Shown here: positions 9,022 through 17,959 of the stretch, piece by piece
Layout: each line of letters starts with the position of its first letter
Position numbering within the stretch: position 1 is the first letter of the stretch
Assembly: GCA_937775265.1 (NCBI GenBank)
Contig: CALKBV010000006.1
Coordinates: 339,639 to 403,638, forward strand
Length of the DNA stretch: 64,000 nt
Source: an uncultured Pseudomonadales bacterium
Lineage (GTDB): Bacteria > Pseudomonadota > Gammaproteobacteria > Pseudomonadales > Azotimanducaceae
Direction of reading: 5' to 3'
The notes under the pieces: generated by a model
The model's input: only the letters and a program-made list of their open reading frames with translations
Database searches by the model: none
What the model was told of the DNA's origin: nothing
Position numbers and translations under genes: made by a program

Positions 9022-9966
9022 ATGGCACGCATCGCACTGCTGATACAGGAGACACCGACACTAGAGGATGGTAATTATCTCAGGTTCGCCCGTGAACTGG
9101 ATAAGTCAGGCCATAGCGTCGACATTATGTTTGTCGATTCCCTGAGACTGCTTGCGGGTCGGGTTACGGCTGACGCATTCTCCTGGCGCTCACACCTGAA
9201 GTCAGGCTCACCGTTGCCGACGAGTGCTGAATGTAAAATCGATCACGATGTTATCTGGATTTTTGGCCTGGGTGATCGAGAGAACTTCCTCGATAAATAC
9301 CAACTGCTCTACTCCCTGCCCGAAAGATGCAAAATCGTTAACTCACTTGACGCCATCATGCATCTTAAGAGCAAGTATTATCTTGCCAGCCAGGGCGATC
9401 AGTTTCCGAGTCCGGAAACCTACGCATCAACCTCCGCTGAAGAACTGATCAGTATTGTTCAGGCAAATGAAGGAAAGTGGATTGTAAAACCGCCTGCAGG
9501 GAGCCTTGGCAGAGATGTCCACCTAACTCACGCCGGGGACAGTCAACTGACCGTGATTATCAAAAAGCTCTGTGGCGCGGCTAACAGCAGGTATACCATG
9601 CTCCAGAGATACATCCCTGAGATTGAGCAAGGCGAGAAACGGGTTTTATTGGCCGGTGGCCAGGTGATCGGTCAATACCTACGTCGCCCCTTGGGCGATC
9701 ACCGAACCAACATCACTGCCGGTGCCAAAACTGAACCCTGTGGCCTCTCTGAGGCAGAGCGCGACTATTGCACCAAATTGGCCCAACAGATCCTGTCAAG
9801 AGGCGCCTGGTTCGCAGGGGTGGATCTCGTTTACCCGTGGCTTATCGAGGTCAATGTGATTAATCCAGGCGGAATTACCACCATTGATAAACTGACCGGT
9901 TGTGACCTGAGCGCAAAAGTCGTCGAAGCCGTAATGGCTAGCCTCGATCAAACCCGAGTTCCTTGA
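9022..9966 (+). CDS. Glutathione synthetase-like ATP-grasp ligase
   Basis: From the ATG at 9022 the protein has 314 residues, the usual GshB length; the open frame extends upstream into nadA but that part has no family similarity. It has the ATP-grasp layout: an N-terminal substrate-binding domain, WIVKPPAGSLGRDVHL (glycine-rich loop with ATP-binding Lys), MLQRYIPEIEQGEKRVLLAGGQVIGQYLRR, and AGVDLVYPWLIEVNVINPGGI carrying metal-binding residues. It is more diverged than housekeeping GshB, so it may ligate a related substrate. No clear ribosome-binding site is visible, and an ATG at 9004 is an alternative start. Confidence 0.75.
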   Translation: MARIALLIQETPTLEDGNYLRFARELDKSGHSVDIMFVDSLRLLAGRVTADAFSWRSHLKSGSPLPTSAECKIDHDVIWIFGLGDRENFLDKYQLLYSLPERCKIVNSLDAIMHLKSKYYLASQGDQFPSPETYASTSAEELISIVQANEGKWIVKPPAGSLGRDVHLTHAGDSQLTVIIKKLCGAANSRYTMLQRYIPEIEQGEKRVLLAGGQVIGQYLRRPLGDHRTNITAGAKTEPCGLSEAERDYCTKLAQQILSRGAWFAGVDLVYPWLIEVNVINPGGITTIDKLTGCDLSAKVVEAVMASLDQTRVP

Positions 9967-9990
9967 ACTTTGGGCGGGAATCGGTATGAT
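9963..9990 (+). promoter_or_regulatory. Sigma70-type promoter of tRNA-Lys
   Basis: TTGAAC (9963-9968) and TATGAT (9985-9990) are separated by 16 nt and lie just upstream of the tRNA. A GC-rich discriminator (AGCGGCC) follows, typical of stringently controlled stable-RNA promoters. The -35 box overlaps the stop codon of the gshB-like gene. Confidence 0.6.
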
Positions 9991-10006
9991 AGCGGCCTTT
10001 CCTTTC

Positions 10007-10082
10007 GGGCCGTTAGCTCAGTCGGTAGAGCAGTTGGCTTTTAACCAATTGGTCCCGCGTTCGAGTCGCGGACGGCCCACCA
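10007..10082 (+). tRNA. tRNA-Lys (anticodon UUU)
   Basis: The cloverleaf folds fully. The acceptor stem GGGCCGT pairs with ACGGCCC, with discriminator A and an encoded CCA end. The D-arm contains TAGCTCAGTCGGTAGAGCA. The anticodon loop CTTTTAA gives UUU, and the T-arm CCGCG-TTCGAGT-CGCGG is standard. It has its own promoter and terminator. No integrase or duplicated tRNA 3' end lies nearby, so there is no sign that it serves as an attachment site here. Confidence 0.98.
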
Positions 10083-10089
10083 AAAATGG

Positions 10090-10118
10090 GGGCTCCACCT
10101 AGGAGCCCTTGTTTTTTT
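10090..10118 (+). terminator. Rho-independent terminator after tRNA-Lys
   Basis: GGGCTCC at 10090-10096 pairs with GGAGCCC at 10102-10108 and is followed by TTGTTTTTTT. It begins 8 nt after the CCA end of the tRNA. Confidence 0.9.
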
Positions 10119-10437
10119 AGCCCACAAACAGGTCTAAAAACCCTTCTATAGTCGATTGCACCTTACGCAGGCAACCTTGCAGCTCAAAGACGTGCATTTC
10201 CACTGGCTGCATCCGATAGCAATAAGCGACTACAGTAAGTTTAAAAACTGCATGATGCGTGATACGTTTCTTGAAACTTCCGGCCTCACCGCACTACCTC
10301 AGAGAGACAACTTAAATAGTTGGATTAGTTCGATCTTACTTTCGGTGATAAGCACCCCACCGCCCCTTCACCAACGGGTAAATTGTATCTAAAATCTCGG
10401 CATCAATTTTAGCTGTCCCACCTCAATATGGCAGTAA

Positions 10438-10485
10438 AGTATAGGATGGGTTAGCCCCCTTTTCAGAGAAATCATTAAGTGAGGT
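10438..10485 (+). repeat. Dispersed repeat, copy A
   Basis: The 48-nt sequence containing AGTATAGGATGGGTTAG and CAGAGAAATCATTAAGT is matched at about 43 of 48 positions, with one indel, by copy B at 18147-18195 in the same orientation. GGATGGGTTAG-type sequences are common at the ends of REP-like elements linked to IS200/RAYT-type transposases, but no transposase is present here. Confidence 0.7.
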
Positions 10486-10494
10486 CAGAATATA

Positions 10495-10551
10495 GGGTCA
10501 AAGTAAAACTGGCCATCTAGCACATTTACCGTGGCACTTTACTCTGACCCC
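10495..10551. repeat. Imperfect inverted repeat with GGGTCAxAGTAAA core
   Basis: The left arm GGGTCAAAGTAAAACTGG (from 10495) and the reverse complement of the right arm (10532-10551, reading GGGGTCAGAGTAAAG) share GGGTCA-x-AGTAAA. A third, diverged copy (TTTTTACTCCGACGCC) lies at about 10568-10583. Motifs of this kind flank small transposable or REP-type elements in Gammaproteobacteria; here only the ends remain. Confidence 0.55.
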
Positions 10552-10590
10552 AAAATAGCAAATGTGATTTTTACTCCGACGCCATTTATC

Positions 10591-11616
10591 TCAATCCAGA
10601 TACCCGCCAGAAGTTAAACGTCGATGGTTTTCGATTTTATTGGGTTGTTGTGAAGACAACATATCGTGTGGGAACCCGGGAGAAATCTGGCTGATTTTGT
10701 TCAATCGCTCAATTGCTTCTTCGGGAAGTTCCAGTTCAAGGCAACCAAGATTTTCCTGCCATTGTTTGAGCGTTCGAGCGCCAACTAGCGGGATGATGTT
10801 CGCTGGTCCCTGCTGCACCCACTTGATCGCAACCTGAGTTGCCGAACAACCAATCTCGCCAGCAATGCCCATAACGGTCCTGGCAATTAAAAGCGATCGA
10901 TCGTTGATCATCGCCTGATTTCGTTGGCCCCGGCCAGCCGCATTGGGATCGATATTGTATTTACCGCTAAGCATACCAGACCCAACAATTCCCCACGGCG
11001 TGACCGCCAGGTCTAGTGCACGTGCCATGGGTAACAATTCGCGCTCAACCGACCTGTCGATCAGGCTGTATCGAATTTGCAATGCTATGAATTGCGACCA
11101 GCCGCGTAACTCGGCAATCGTGTTAGATCGAGAAACCACCCAGCCAGGCGTGTCAGATACGCCGACATATAAAACCTTACCCTGGCTAACCAAATCATCC
11201 AGACCACGCATCAATTCTTCCGAAGGTGTTATAGGGTCCCACGCATGCACCCAGTACAGGTCGATATAATCAGTCTGCAATCGCTTCAGACTGGCATGCA
11301 CAGACTCCATCATGTTCTTTCGTGAATTACCAACTGCGTTAACATCCCTTGATCGCATGCCGCCTGTGTATTTAGTGGCAAGGACAATTCGCTCACGTTC
11401 ATCTTTCATGAACTCGCCAAGGAACGTTTCGCTAGTTCCGGCATTGTAGACATTCGCCGTATCGATAAAGTTACCGCCCGCTTCGCGAAAGGCATCGTAG
11501 ACCTGACGGCTTTCATCCTTATCAACACCGATTCCTGTTTCAGTGCCAAATGTCATCGCGCCGAGCGCGAGCTCGGATACTCTAAGACCGCTTTTACCCA
11601 AAATTCGATATTTCAT
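10591..11616 (-). CDS. Aldo/keto reductase
   Basis: The 341-residue NADPH-dependent oxidoreductase has an AKR barrel. It begins MKYRILGKSGLRVSELALG, has the catalytic Asp/Tyr block FIDTANVYNAGTSETFLGEF, the Lys in VLATKYTGG and the His in YWVHAWDP. The start at 11616 is chosen because AGGAGAGGC lies just upstream; the open frame continues a further 30 codons without family similarity. It resembles AKRs that reduce aldehydes or ketones; the substrate is unknown. It is isolated on the minus strand beside a degenerate repeat. Confidence 0.88.
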   Translation of the reverse strand: MKYRILGKSGLRVSELALGAMTFGTETGIGVDKDESRQVYDAFREAGGNFIDTANVYNAGTSETFLGEFMKDERERIVLATKYTGGMRSRDVNAVGNSRKNMMESVHASLKRLQTDYIDLYWVHAWDPITPSEELMRGLDDLVSQGKVLYVGVSDTPGWVVSRSNTIAELRGWSQFIALQIRYSLIDRSVERELLPMARALDLAVTPWGIVGSGMLSGKYNIDPNAAGRGQRNQAMINDRSLLIARTVMGIAGEIGCSATQVAIKWVQQGPANIIPLVGARTLKQWQENLGCLELELPEEAIERLNKISQISPGFPHDMLSSQQPNKIENHRRLTSGGYLD

Positions 11617-12066
11617 ATCTGCCTCTCCTGAAGATGCGAGGATATCATCGGTAGTTGAATTTTTCCGAATCAGTCGACAGTTTACCGATCCCCAAAACCG
11701 AACCACTTCATGAATTCCAAAAACCGTAGAGAAGCAGAACCAAAAACGGTAGAAAGATTAGTAATCTATCCGCGGATTCCACCCCCGCGTTCCATCCGCA
11801 CGCGGCCCGCTCCGTCCACCAATAACTCGGTTTTGTCGACCGACACTTGGCATGGGACCTACTAACCGGAAAAAGGACCCGTCAGGGCGAGGAACCCGGG
11901 TTCACGAGTCTGCCCGCACCTCGCTCAAACCACCAAAGATCTCATTGGAGTGACCCAAATCACAATCCATAAAGTGCCTGTTTTTTTTGGACTTTTACCC
12001 AGTTTGATTGACTCTCGTTCAACTGCTAACTTGCCTAATTGATAAATTGACCTTCAGGGCGAATCA
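11617..12066. other. 450-nt divergent intergenic region
   Basis: This gap separates the divergent aldo/keto reductase and enoyl-CoA hydratase-like genes. Frames here are short and unsupported. The only motif I can defend is a CRP-like palindrome at 11949-11964. A T8 run follows at about 11982-11989 without a strong stem. Confidence 0.5.
11949..11964. promoter_or_regulatory. CRP/Vfr-like binding site
   Basis: AGTGACCCAAATCACA matches the CRP consensus TGTGA-N6-TCACA at 9 of 10 specified positions. It lies about 110 nt upstream of the enoyl-CoA hydratase-like start, so it could activate the catabolic genes to the right. No CRP gene is in the window to support this. Confidence 0.45.
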
Positions 12067-12936
12067 ATGACCACAGAATACGCAACCATAAGATACGAAA
12101 CTACCGACACAGGCATTGCCCGGGTCACGCTTGCGATGCCAGAAAAACGCAACGCGCAGACACTGGAGCTGCTGTCCGAATTCAATGATGCACTGGACAA
12201 AGCCGCCCAGGATGATGCCATCAAGGTCATCGTGATCGCGGCTGATGGGGACCATTTTTCAAGCGGTCATGCCGGGCCCGGCAACCTGGATCTCAAGGAG
12301 TATGACACCCAGGGTACCTGGTCCATTTCCCAGGGCGAGGGCGCAGAGCAACACTGGGGGTTCGAACAGGAATTCTTCCTTGGCTACTGCTGGCGCTGGC
12401 GCAATATTCCGAAGCCGACCATGGTGGAGGTTCAGGGCTGGGTCATTGCCGGCGGACTAATGCTGGTGTGGCCGTTTGATATCATTATTGCTGCCGACGA
12501 CACCAAGTTTACTGACCCCGTGGTCGCCCTCGGCGTCAATGGCGTTGAGTACTTTGCCCATCCCTGGGAGTTTGGAACACGTAAAGCCAAGGAAATGTTG
12601 TTCACGGGCGAAGTGATCATGGCCGATGAAGCCAAATCGCTAGGGATGGTGAACCACGTGGTAAGCCGCGAGGAACTGACCGATTTCACCATGGCCATGG
12701 CCGAAAATATCGCACGCCGCCCAATGATGGGGCTGAAGCTAGCCAAGCAGTCTGTCAACCAGGCCGAAGAAGCGCAGGGACTGTATTCGTCACTGCAGGC
12801 TGCTATGAGCCTGCAGCAACTCGGACACTCTCACTGGCGCATCGTCAATGAGAACGGTGCAGCAGTAAACCTCGAGGGTGGCGCTCTGATGAAAGAAATC
12901 TTCGATAAGCACAAGAAGCCGAAGAAGGCGGAGTAG
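12067..12936 (+). CDS. Enoyl-CoA hydratase/isomerase family protein
   Basis: This 289-residue crotonase-fold protein has the N-terminal block GIARVTLAMPEKRNAQTLELL, an oxyanion-hole loop (ADGDHFSSGHAGPGNL) and PKPTMVEVQGWVIAGGLMLVWPFDIIIAADD. The normal length is about 260, and the extra length is a loop around residues 75-105. Crotonase members hydrate, isomerise or cleave acyl-CoA thioesters; the exact reaction is not readable. It heads a plus-strand run of oxidative genes and lies downstream of a CRP-like site. Confidence 0.88.
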   Translation: MTTEYATIRYETTDTGIARVTLAMPEKRNAQTLELLSEFNDALDKAAQDDAIKVIVIAADGDHFSSGHAGPGNLDLKEYDTQGTWSISQGEGAEQHWGFEQEFFLGYCWRWRNIPKPTMVEVQGWVIAGGLMLVWPFDIIIAADDTKFTDPVVALGVNGVEYFAHPWEFGTRKAKEMLFTGEVIMADEAKSLGMVNHVVSREELTDFTMAMAENIARRPMMGLKLAKQSVNQAEEAQGLYSSLQAAMSLQQLGHSHWRIVNENGAAVNLEGGALMKEIFDKHKKPKKAE

Positions 12937-13029
12937 CCGACTAGTAGATCACGACAGCATGTCCGATTTCGCGGTCGCGAAAACTTTAAAGATGAACAGG
13001 GCCAATTAGGCTCCACGCATAAGAAACTT

Positions 13030-14931
13030 ATGAGAAAAACCTTGCGCTATTTTCTCCATTCTGGGGCTTTCCAGGTCTCACTTGCTGTCTTCATCAATCT
13101 GATCTGCTTGTCTGCATACAGTGCTGAGGTCAATAGCGGTAGCGCCCCAATCCATGATGCGAAACCCCGCGGACAAATCGTTTACGACGCTCATTGTGCA
13201 ACCTGTCACAACGGCGGTGTTGCCCGGGCGCCTGCTCAGCAGATGCTTAGCTTTCTTCCTCCCGAAGTGATCTACAAAACACTGACCGAAGGCGTAATGC
13301 GCACGCAAGCAGCTGCGTTAGCCGATGAAGACAAAAAACTCATCGCTGAGTTCCTAACACGGCGCGAATTGGGGAGCATCGTTGCTGGATATGCTGCACC
13401 TGTTTGCACCGGGGTATCAAAAAATTTCGACTGGTCGAGCGCGATAAGTGCGCCTAACTGGGGTTTAACTTGGGGTAACACGCGTGAAGTGAGTGAAACC
13501 AACGCTGACTTGGGACCGAAAGATATTCCAAGACTCGAACTGAAATGGGCTTTCGAATTTCAAAATACACAGCGCGCACGCTCGCATCCACTCATTGCCG
13601 GTGGCGCAGTGTTTGTCGGAAGCCAGTCCGGGCACGTCTATGCTTTGGATGTGCAAACAGGCTGTGTCCGCTGGACATTTGAGGCCGCCGCCGAAGTCAG
13701 AACCGGCATTGTGTTCGCAGAAGTGGCAACCGGTTCGAGCCAGAACCAGAGAATTGTAGTCTTCGGTGATGTTCTGGGACGTGTTTACGCGGTTGATGCC
13801 GAAAGCGGTATAGCACTCTGGCGACTTCGCGCCGATGAACATCCAGCAGCAACTATTACCGGGACGCCTACTGTATTTGAAGGTCTTGTCTATGTGCCGG
13901 TTTCGTCATTGGAAGTCGTTTCAGCAAGATTTGATGAGTACGAATGCTGCAAGTTTCGAGGCTCGGTGTTAGCCCTCGATGTCTTGACAGGAAAACGTAT
14001 CTGGCAGACTTATACGATAGCGTCGACGCCTGCCCCACAACAAATAAATTCAGCAGGCGCACAGAACTATGGTCCCTCAGGCGCTCCTATCTGGAACAGC
14101 CCCACCATCGACCGTAAACGGCGAGTGCTCTATGTCGGAACCGGCGAAAATTATTCCTCACCGGCGACGCTGACCAGTGACGCCATTCTAGCCATGGACC
14201 TGAAGTCAGGCGAGATCAAGTGGCACTATCAGGCGACAGTGGGCGACGCGTGGAATACAGCCTGTTCGTTTGGAGAGAAACAGGCGAACTGCCCGACAGA
14301 AGATGGCCCGGACCATGACTTTGGTGCATCCATTGTGCTGGCCGTTGATCAGGTAGGGCAGGACATATTGTTAGCGGCTCAAAAATCTGGGAAGGTGCAC
14401 GCCGTTGACCCAGATTCAGGCAAGCTGCTCTGGCAGGTCCGCATCGGGCGCGGCGGCTTAAGCGGCGGTATTCATTTTGGCATCGCCGTAAGCCAAGGAC
14501 GTGCATTTATTCCCAATTCTGACGTCTTCGACTACCAAACTCACACTGTTCCCGCAACTCCAGGCCTGTTCGCAATTAGCGTCGACGATGGCAGCTTTCT
14601 CTGGCGCGCACCGATGGCCAATGAATGTAACGGCCGCAAATTCTGTGACCCAGGGATTGGCGCTGCGATTACGGCCACACCATCATTGGTTTTCGCCGGG
14701 GCACTGGATGGTTACTTGCGCATACATGATGCAGTGACTGGTAAGGTACTCCGAAAAATTGATACGACCGCGCCGGTAACGACCGTTTCGGGTAGCACCG
14801 CAACAGGTGGCTCTATGGATGGTGGTACAGCGCCTCTGCCATTCGAAGGCCGGCTGTATGTAAATTCCGGATACAATTTCGCTGGCCACATGAAGGGTAA
14901 TGTTCTTTTGGTATACGGCAAACCCGAGTAG
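13030..14931 (+). CDS. Cytochrome c-PQQ dehydrogenase, polyvinyl-alcohol-dehydrogenase-like
   Basis: The 633-residue protein has a signal peptide (about 1-32), a cytochrome c domain with CATCH (Cys56, Cys59, His60), then a PQQ-type beta-propeller with repeated segments such as GHVYALDVQTGCVRW, GRVYAVDAESGIALWRL and GKVHAVDPDSGKLLW. An N-terminal haem domain followed by a PQQ propeller is the arrangement I know from polyvinyl alcohol dehydrogenase (cytochrome) and related periplasmic secondary-alcohol oxidases. Electrons would pass from PQQH2 to the fused haem. Its substrate may be a secondary alcohol whose ketone feeds the downstream Baeyer-Villiger enzyme. Confidence 0.85.
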   Translation: MRKTLRYFLHSGAFQVSLAVFINLICLSAYSAEVNSGSAPIHDAKPRGQIVYDAHCATCHNGGVARAPAQQMLSFLPPEVIYKTLTEGVMRTQAAALADEDKKLIAEFLTRRELGSIVAGYAAPVCTGVSKNFDWSSAISAPNWGLTWGNTREVSETNADLGPKDIPRLELKWAFEFQNTQRARSHPLIAGGAVFVGSQSGHVYALDVQTGCVRWTFEAAAEVRTGIVFAEVATGSSQNQRIVVFGDVLGRVYAVDAESGIALWRLRADEHPAATITGTPTVFEGLVYVPVSSLEVVSARFDEYECCKFRGSVLALDVLTGKRIWQTYTIASTPAPQQINSAGAQNYGPSGAPIWNSPTIDRKRRVLYVGTGENYSSPATLTSDAILAMDLKSGEIKWHYQATVGDAWNTACSFGEKQANCPTEDGPDHDFGASIVLAVDQVGQDILLAAQKSGKVHAVDPDSGKLLWQVRIGRGGLSGGIHFGIAVSQGRAFIPNSDVFDYQTHTVPATPGLFAISVDDGSFLWRAPMANECNGRKFCDPGIGAAITATPSLVFAGALDGYLRIHDAVTGKVLRKIDTTAPVTTVSGSTATGGSMDGGTAPLPFEGRLYVNSGYNFAGHMKGNVLLVYGKPE

Positions 14932-15051
14932 GTTCTAGCGTTCATTTTAAAGCCCTGATCAAGTAGCTTATCTATTCAACGCGATCACCCTACTTGAAAA
15001 ACATATGTAAAAACGTCAAATTACCCGGTCAGCATCCATAAAGGGGAAACA

Positions 15052-16854
15052 ATGAGCGCCAATAAAGAAAGCTTAAACTTTGATGCCAAACAACTGCGAG
15101 ACAAGTATCGATTAGAAAGAGACAAGCGCCTCAGAGTCGACGGCAACGAGCAGTATCAAGAGGTGACAGGGAGGTTTTCGCACTTCGTCACTGACCCCTA
15201 CGTTGCCGGGGAATCGAGAGCACCGATATCTGACTTTGTTGAAATCGCCATCATTGGCGGCGGTTTTGGGGGGCTTTTAGCCGGGGCCAGGCTACAGGAG
15301 GCAGGGCTGACCGATGTAAGGATCATCGAGAAAGGCGGTGATTTTGGTGGCACCTGGTACTGGAACCGGTACCCCGGAGCCCAGTGTGACATTGAGTCCT
15401 ACATCTACCTGCCACTGCTCGAGGAACTGAACTATGTTCCCAAGGAAAAGTACACCCACGCCCCAGAAATGCTGGCGCACAGCCGAGCAATCGCAGCGCA
15501 ATACAACCTTTACGAGAATGCGCTGTTTCAAACAGAAGTGACCGGAATGTCCTGGAACGACCACGATAAAGAATGGAACCTTACCACTAACAAGGGTGAC
15601 TCACTGCGGGCTCGGTATGTCTGCATGTCAAACGGACCACTAAACAGGCCAAAACTTCCTGCTATCAAAGGGATAGAAGATTTTGAGGGCCATACTTTCC
15701 ACACCAGCCGCTGGGACTATGAATACACGGGCGGCGATACCGAGGGCGGGCTAACTCGCCTCAAAGACAAGAAGATCGGAATTATCGGGACGGGAGCCAC
15801 AGCGGTTCAATGCATTCCTCATCTCGCGGAGGCCTCTAAATCTCTAACCGTTTTTCAACGCACGCCCAGCTCAATCGACGTTAGAGGCAACCGACCAACC
15901 GATCCGGAATGGGCAAACTCCCTCAATAAAGGTTGGCAAAAAAACAGAATGACCAATTTCAATATTCTGGTGACCGGAGGACAGCAAGAGGAAGACCTGG
16001 TCAACGACGGGTGGACCGACATCATTCGCAATTTGAGTATGTTCAACGCGAGCCGAGCAAGCGAGACGACTCTAACGCCAGAAGAGATGATGGCTCGCGT
16101 AGAGCTTGCGGATTTCGAGAAGATGGAGCAGATTCGCGCGCGCGTCGATAGCGTAGTCGAGGACCCAAAAACGGCCGAAGCACTGAAGCCCTGGTATCGC
16201 CAGTTTTGTAAACGCCCCTGTTTCCACGACGATTACTTGAAGGCATTTAATCAGGATAACGTGACGCTGGTAGACACAGACGGTAAAGGCGTACAAGAGA
16301 TTACCGCTAAAGGTGTCATGGTCGAGGGCATTGAGTACGAGCTCGACTGCCTCATTTTCGCCACAGGATTTGAAGTGGGCACGGACTACACACAAAGGGC
16401 AGGCTACGACATCACAGGAAGAGGCGGGGTATCGCTATCGGACAAGTGGTCAGACGGCATGAGAACCTTGCACGGCTTCCAGACCAACGGCTTCCCTAAC
16501 TGCTTCTTCATGGGCGTCGTCCAGGGCGGCTTCACGGCGAACTTCCCGCATATGCTGGACGAACAGAGCACCCACATCGCGCATATGGTTGCTCATGCCG
16601 ACAACAACAATTACCACAGTCTTGAGGCGTCTGAAGAGGCGGAAAATGACTGGGTCGCAACCATGGAATCGATGGCGGTGATCAATCAACAGTTCCTAGA
16701 GGACTGCACTCCCGGCTACTACAACAACGAGGGCAAGCCCGGCAACAAGAGCTCGTTGGGAGCGAGTCAGTACGGGGCCGGCCCGGAAGCCTTTTTTCAA
16801 TTGATTCGAGAATGGCGAGAAGAGGGAAGCCTAAATGGCCTCAACTTTTCTTAG
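15052..16854 (+). CDS. Baeyer-Villiger flavin monooxygenase
   Basis: The 600-residue protein has an FAD-binding Rossmann motif (IIGGGFGGLLAGARL, about residue 67), an NADPH motif (IIGTGATAVQCIPHLAE) and, between them, the type I BVMO fingerprint FEGHTFHTSRWDY, which matches FxGxxxHxxxW. It should insert oxygen next to a ketone carbonyl to give an ester or lactone. The roughly 60-residue N-terminal extension before the FAD motif is common in cyclododecanone- or steroid-type BVMOs. The ATG is preceded by AAAGGGGAAAC, a good ribosome-binding site. It sits between a PQQ alcohol dehydrogenase-like gene and an SDR. Confidence 0.92.
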   Translation: MSANKESLNFDAKQLRDKYRLERDKRLRVDGNEQYQEVTGRFSHFVTDPYVAGESRAPISDFVEIAIIGGGFGGLLAGARLQEAGLTDVRIIEKGGDFGGTWYWNRYPGAQCDIESYIYLPLLEELNYVPKEKYTHAPEMLAHSRAIAAQYNLYENALFQTEVTGMSWNDHDKEWNLTTNKGDSLRARYVCMSNGPLNRPKLPAIKGIEDFEGHTFHTSRWDYEYTGGDTEGGLTRLKDKKIGIIGTGATAVQCIPHLAEASKSLTVFQRTPSSIDVRGNRPTDPEWANSLNKGWQKNRMTNFNILVTGGQQEEDLVNDGWTDIIRNLSMFNASRASETTLTPEEMMARVELADFEKMEQIRARVDSVVEDPKTAEALKPWYRQFCKRPCFHDDYLKAFNQDNVTLVDTDGKGVQEITAKGVMVEGIEYELDCLIFATGFEVGTDYTQRAGYDITGRGGVSLSDKWSDGMRTLHGFQTNGFPNCFFMGVVQGGFTANFPHMLDEQSTHIAHMVAHADNNNYHSLEASEEAENDWVATMESMAVINQQFLEDCTPGYYNNEGKPGNKSSLGASQYGAGPEAFFQLIREWREEGSLNGLNFS

Positions 16855-16947
16855 GGGCGGCTCTTGAGTCGACTTGAAACGCCGAGCGACCTGTCGAGGC
16901 AACCCATCCTTACGATACCCCGAACCGCGACAGATGACACAGCTTTG

Positions 16948-16974
16948 CCATCCTGATACTTTCGGTCAGGATGG
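16948..16974. repeat. 9-bp perfect hairpin upstream of the SDR gene
   Basis: CCATCCTGA pairs exactly with TCAGGATGG around a 9-nt loop. It lies about 35 nt before the SDR start, with no T-run, so it is more likely a leader structure or operator than a terminator. Confidence 0.5.
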
Positions 16975-17008
16975 TGAGAGAGTCGATGAGCGGTAACAGG
17001 AGATATAC

Positions 17009-17878
17009 ATGAAATCATTCGAAGGTAAGACTGCCGTTATCACGGGCGGCGCAAGCGGCATTGGTTTGGCACTTGCCAACGCCGCCGCCGACAGACAAAT
17101 GAATGTTGTTCTCGCTGACATTGAAGCATCAGCGCTCGAGGTGGCAGTACAACATTTCGAGGAAAGACAGTGCCAGGTCCTTGGCGTGATGACAGACACT
17201 CGACAAAAAACCGCCATTGAAAAGTTACTGGCCGACGCAACAGAAGAGTTCGGTAACATCCACCTTCTATTCAACAACGCCGGTGTCGTTAACTTCGGCG
17301 GAGCAACGCCTATATGGGATTTGCCTGATGCAGACTGGTCCTGGGTCATGGGGGTTAACTTTTACGGGGTTTTAAACGGTGTTCAAACTTTCCTGCCGCA
17401 CATGATAGCCCATGGTGAAGAAGGCCATGTCGTCAACACCGCCTCGATAGCAGCGTTTCTACCCGGCGGTGGGCCCTACGGCGTAAGCAAATACGGCGTC
17501 GTCACCCTGAGTGAGGCACTGGCACAGGATCTCCAAACCGCCGGGAGCAACATTGGGGCTTCAGTGCTTTGCCCGGGCTGGGTCAACACGAAAATCGGTG
17601 ATGCCGAAAGAAACAGACCGGGAGATCTGACGAGCGAGGTCAATCCATCAGGCCAGGGTCTTGGTATTGGAGACTTGCTCGCGCAAAGCAAATCTCCCAA
17701 TGAATTGGCTGCACAGGTATTTGACGCGATTGAAAACAACCGGTTTTATATCTTCCCCCACACTGGCTGGGACTACATGCTGCGTGAACACACCGAGGCG
17801 ATGCTCGCAAGGGAAGGCGTCTACGAGTTCGACCTGCAGGGTCATGTCGCTACTCGGTTTGAGGGCAAGGAAATCTGA
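17009..17878 (+). CDS. Short-chain dehydrogenase/reductase
   Basis: This 289-residue SDR has the cofactor motif TGGASGIG (residues 12-19), NNAG near residue 90, a catalytic Ser in NTASIAA and the active-site YGVSK. The acidic residue in LADIEASA after the second strand favours NAD(H). The start is fixed by ACAGGAGATATACATG. It follows the BVMO on the same strand and could oxidise an alcohol released from the ester product, or reduce a ketone; the substrate is unknown. Confidence 0.92.
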   Translation: MKSFEGKTAVITGGASGIGLALANAAADRQMNVVLADIEASALEVAVQHFEERQCQVLGVMTDTRQKTAIEKLLADATEEFGNIHLLFNNAGVVNFGGATPIWDLPDADWSWVMGVNFYGVLNGVQTFLPHMIAHGEEGHVVNTASIAAFLPGGGPYGVSKYGVVTLSEALAQDLQTAGSNIGASVLCPGWVNTKIGDAERNRPGDLTSEVNPSGQGLGIGDLLAQSKSPNELAAQVFDAIENNRFYIFPHTGWDYMLREHTEAMLAREGVYEFDLQGHVATRFEGKEI

Positions 17879-17959
17879 CCCTCAACCTGAGTCGCGACCA
17901 CTTATGTGTCAACGATGGGTGAAATCCTAGAGCCGCCGGTCAAATAGAAAACTCATGAC

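Larger units (their letters stand above)
10120..10590. other. Intergenic stretch with degenerate repeat element, no supported gene
   Basis: No convincing gene is present. A 78-codon TTG-initiated frame at 10156-10392 lacks a ribosome-binding site and any recognisable motif. The right half contains repeat copy A (10438-10485) and a cluster of GGGTCAxAGTAAA-type motifs (10495-10580). It looks like the eroded edge of a mobile or REP-like element. Confidence 0.6.

Noticed and set aside
10007..10082. tRNA-Lys as an integration site
   Set aside because: No integrase, no repeated tRNA 3' end and no island-like gene content directly downstream.
10156..10392. 78-codon frame after tRNA-Lys
   Set aside because: TTG start, no ribosome-binding site, no family features.
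16998..17011. AGGAGATATACATG resembles a cloning-vector ribosome-binding site
   Set aside because: The surrounding sequence is natural intergenic DNA with no other vector sequence; the match is short and explained by a normal Shine-Dalgarno site.
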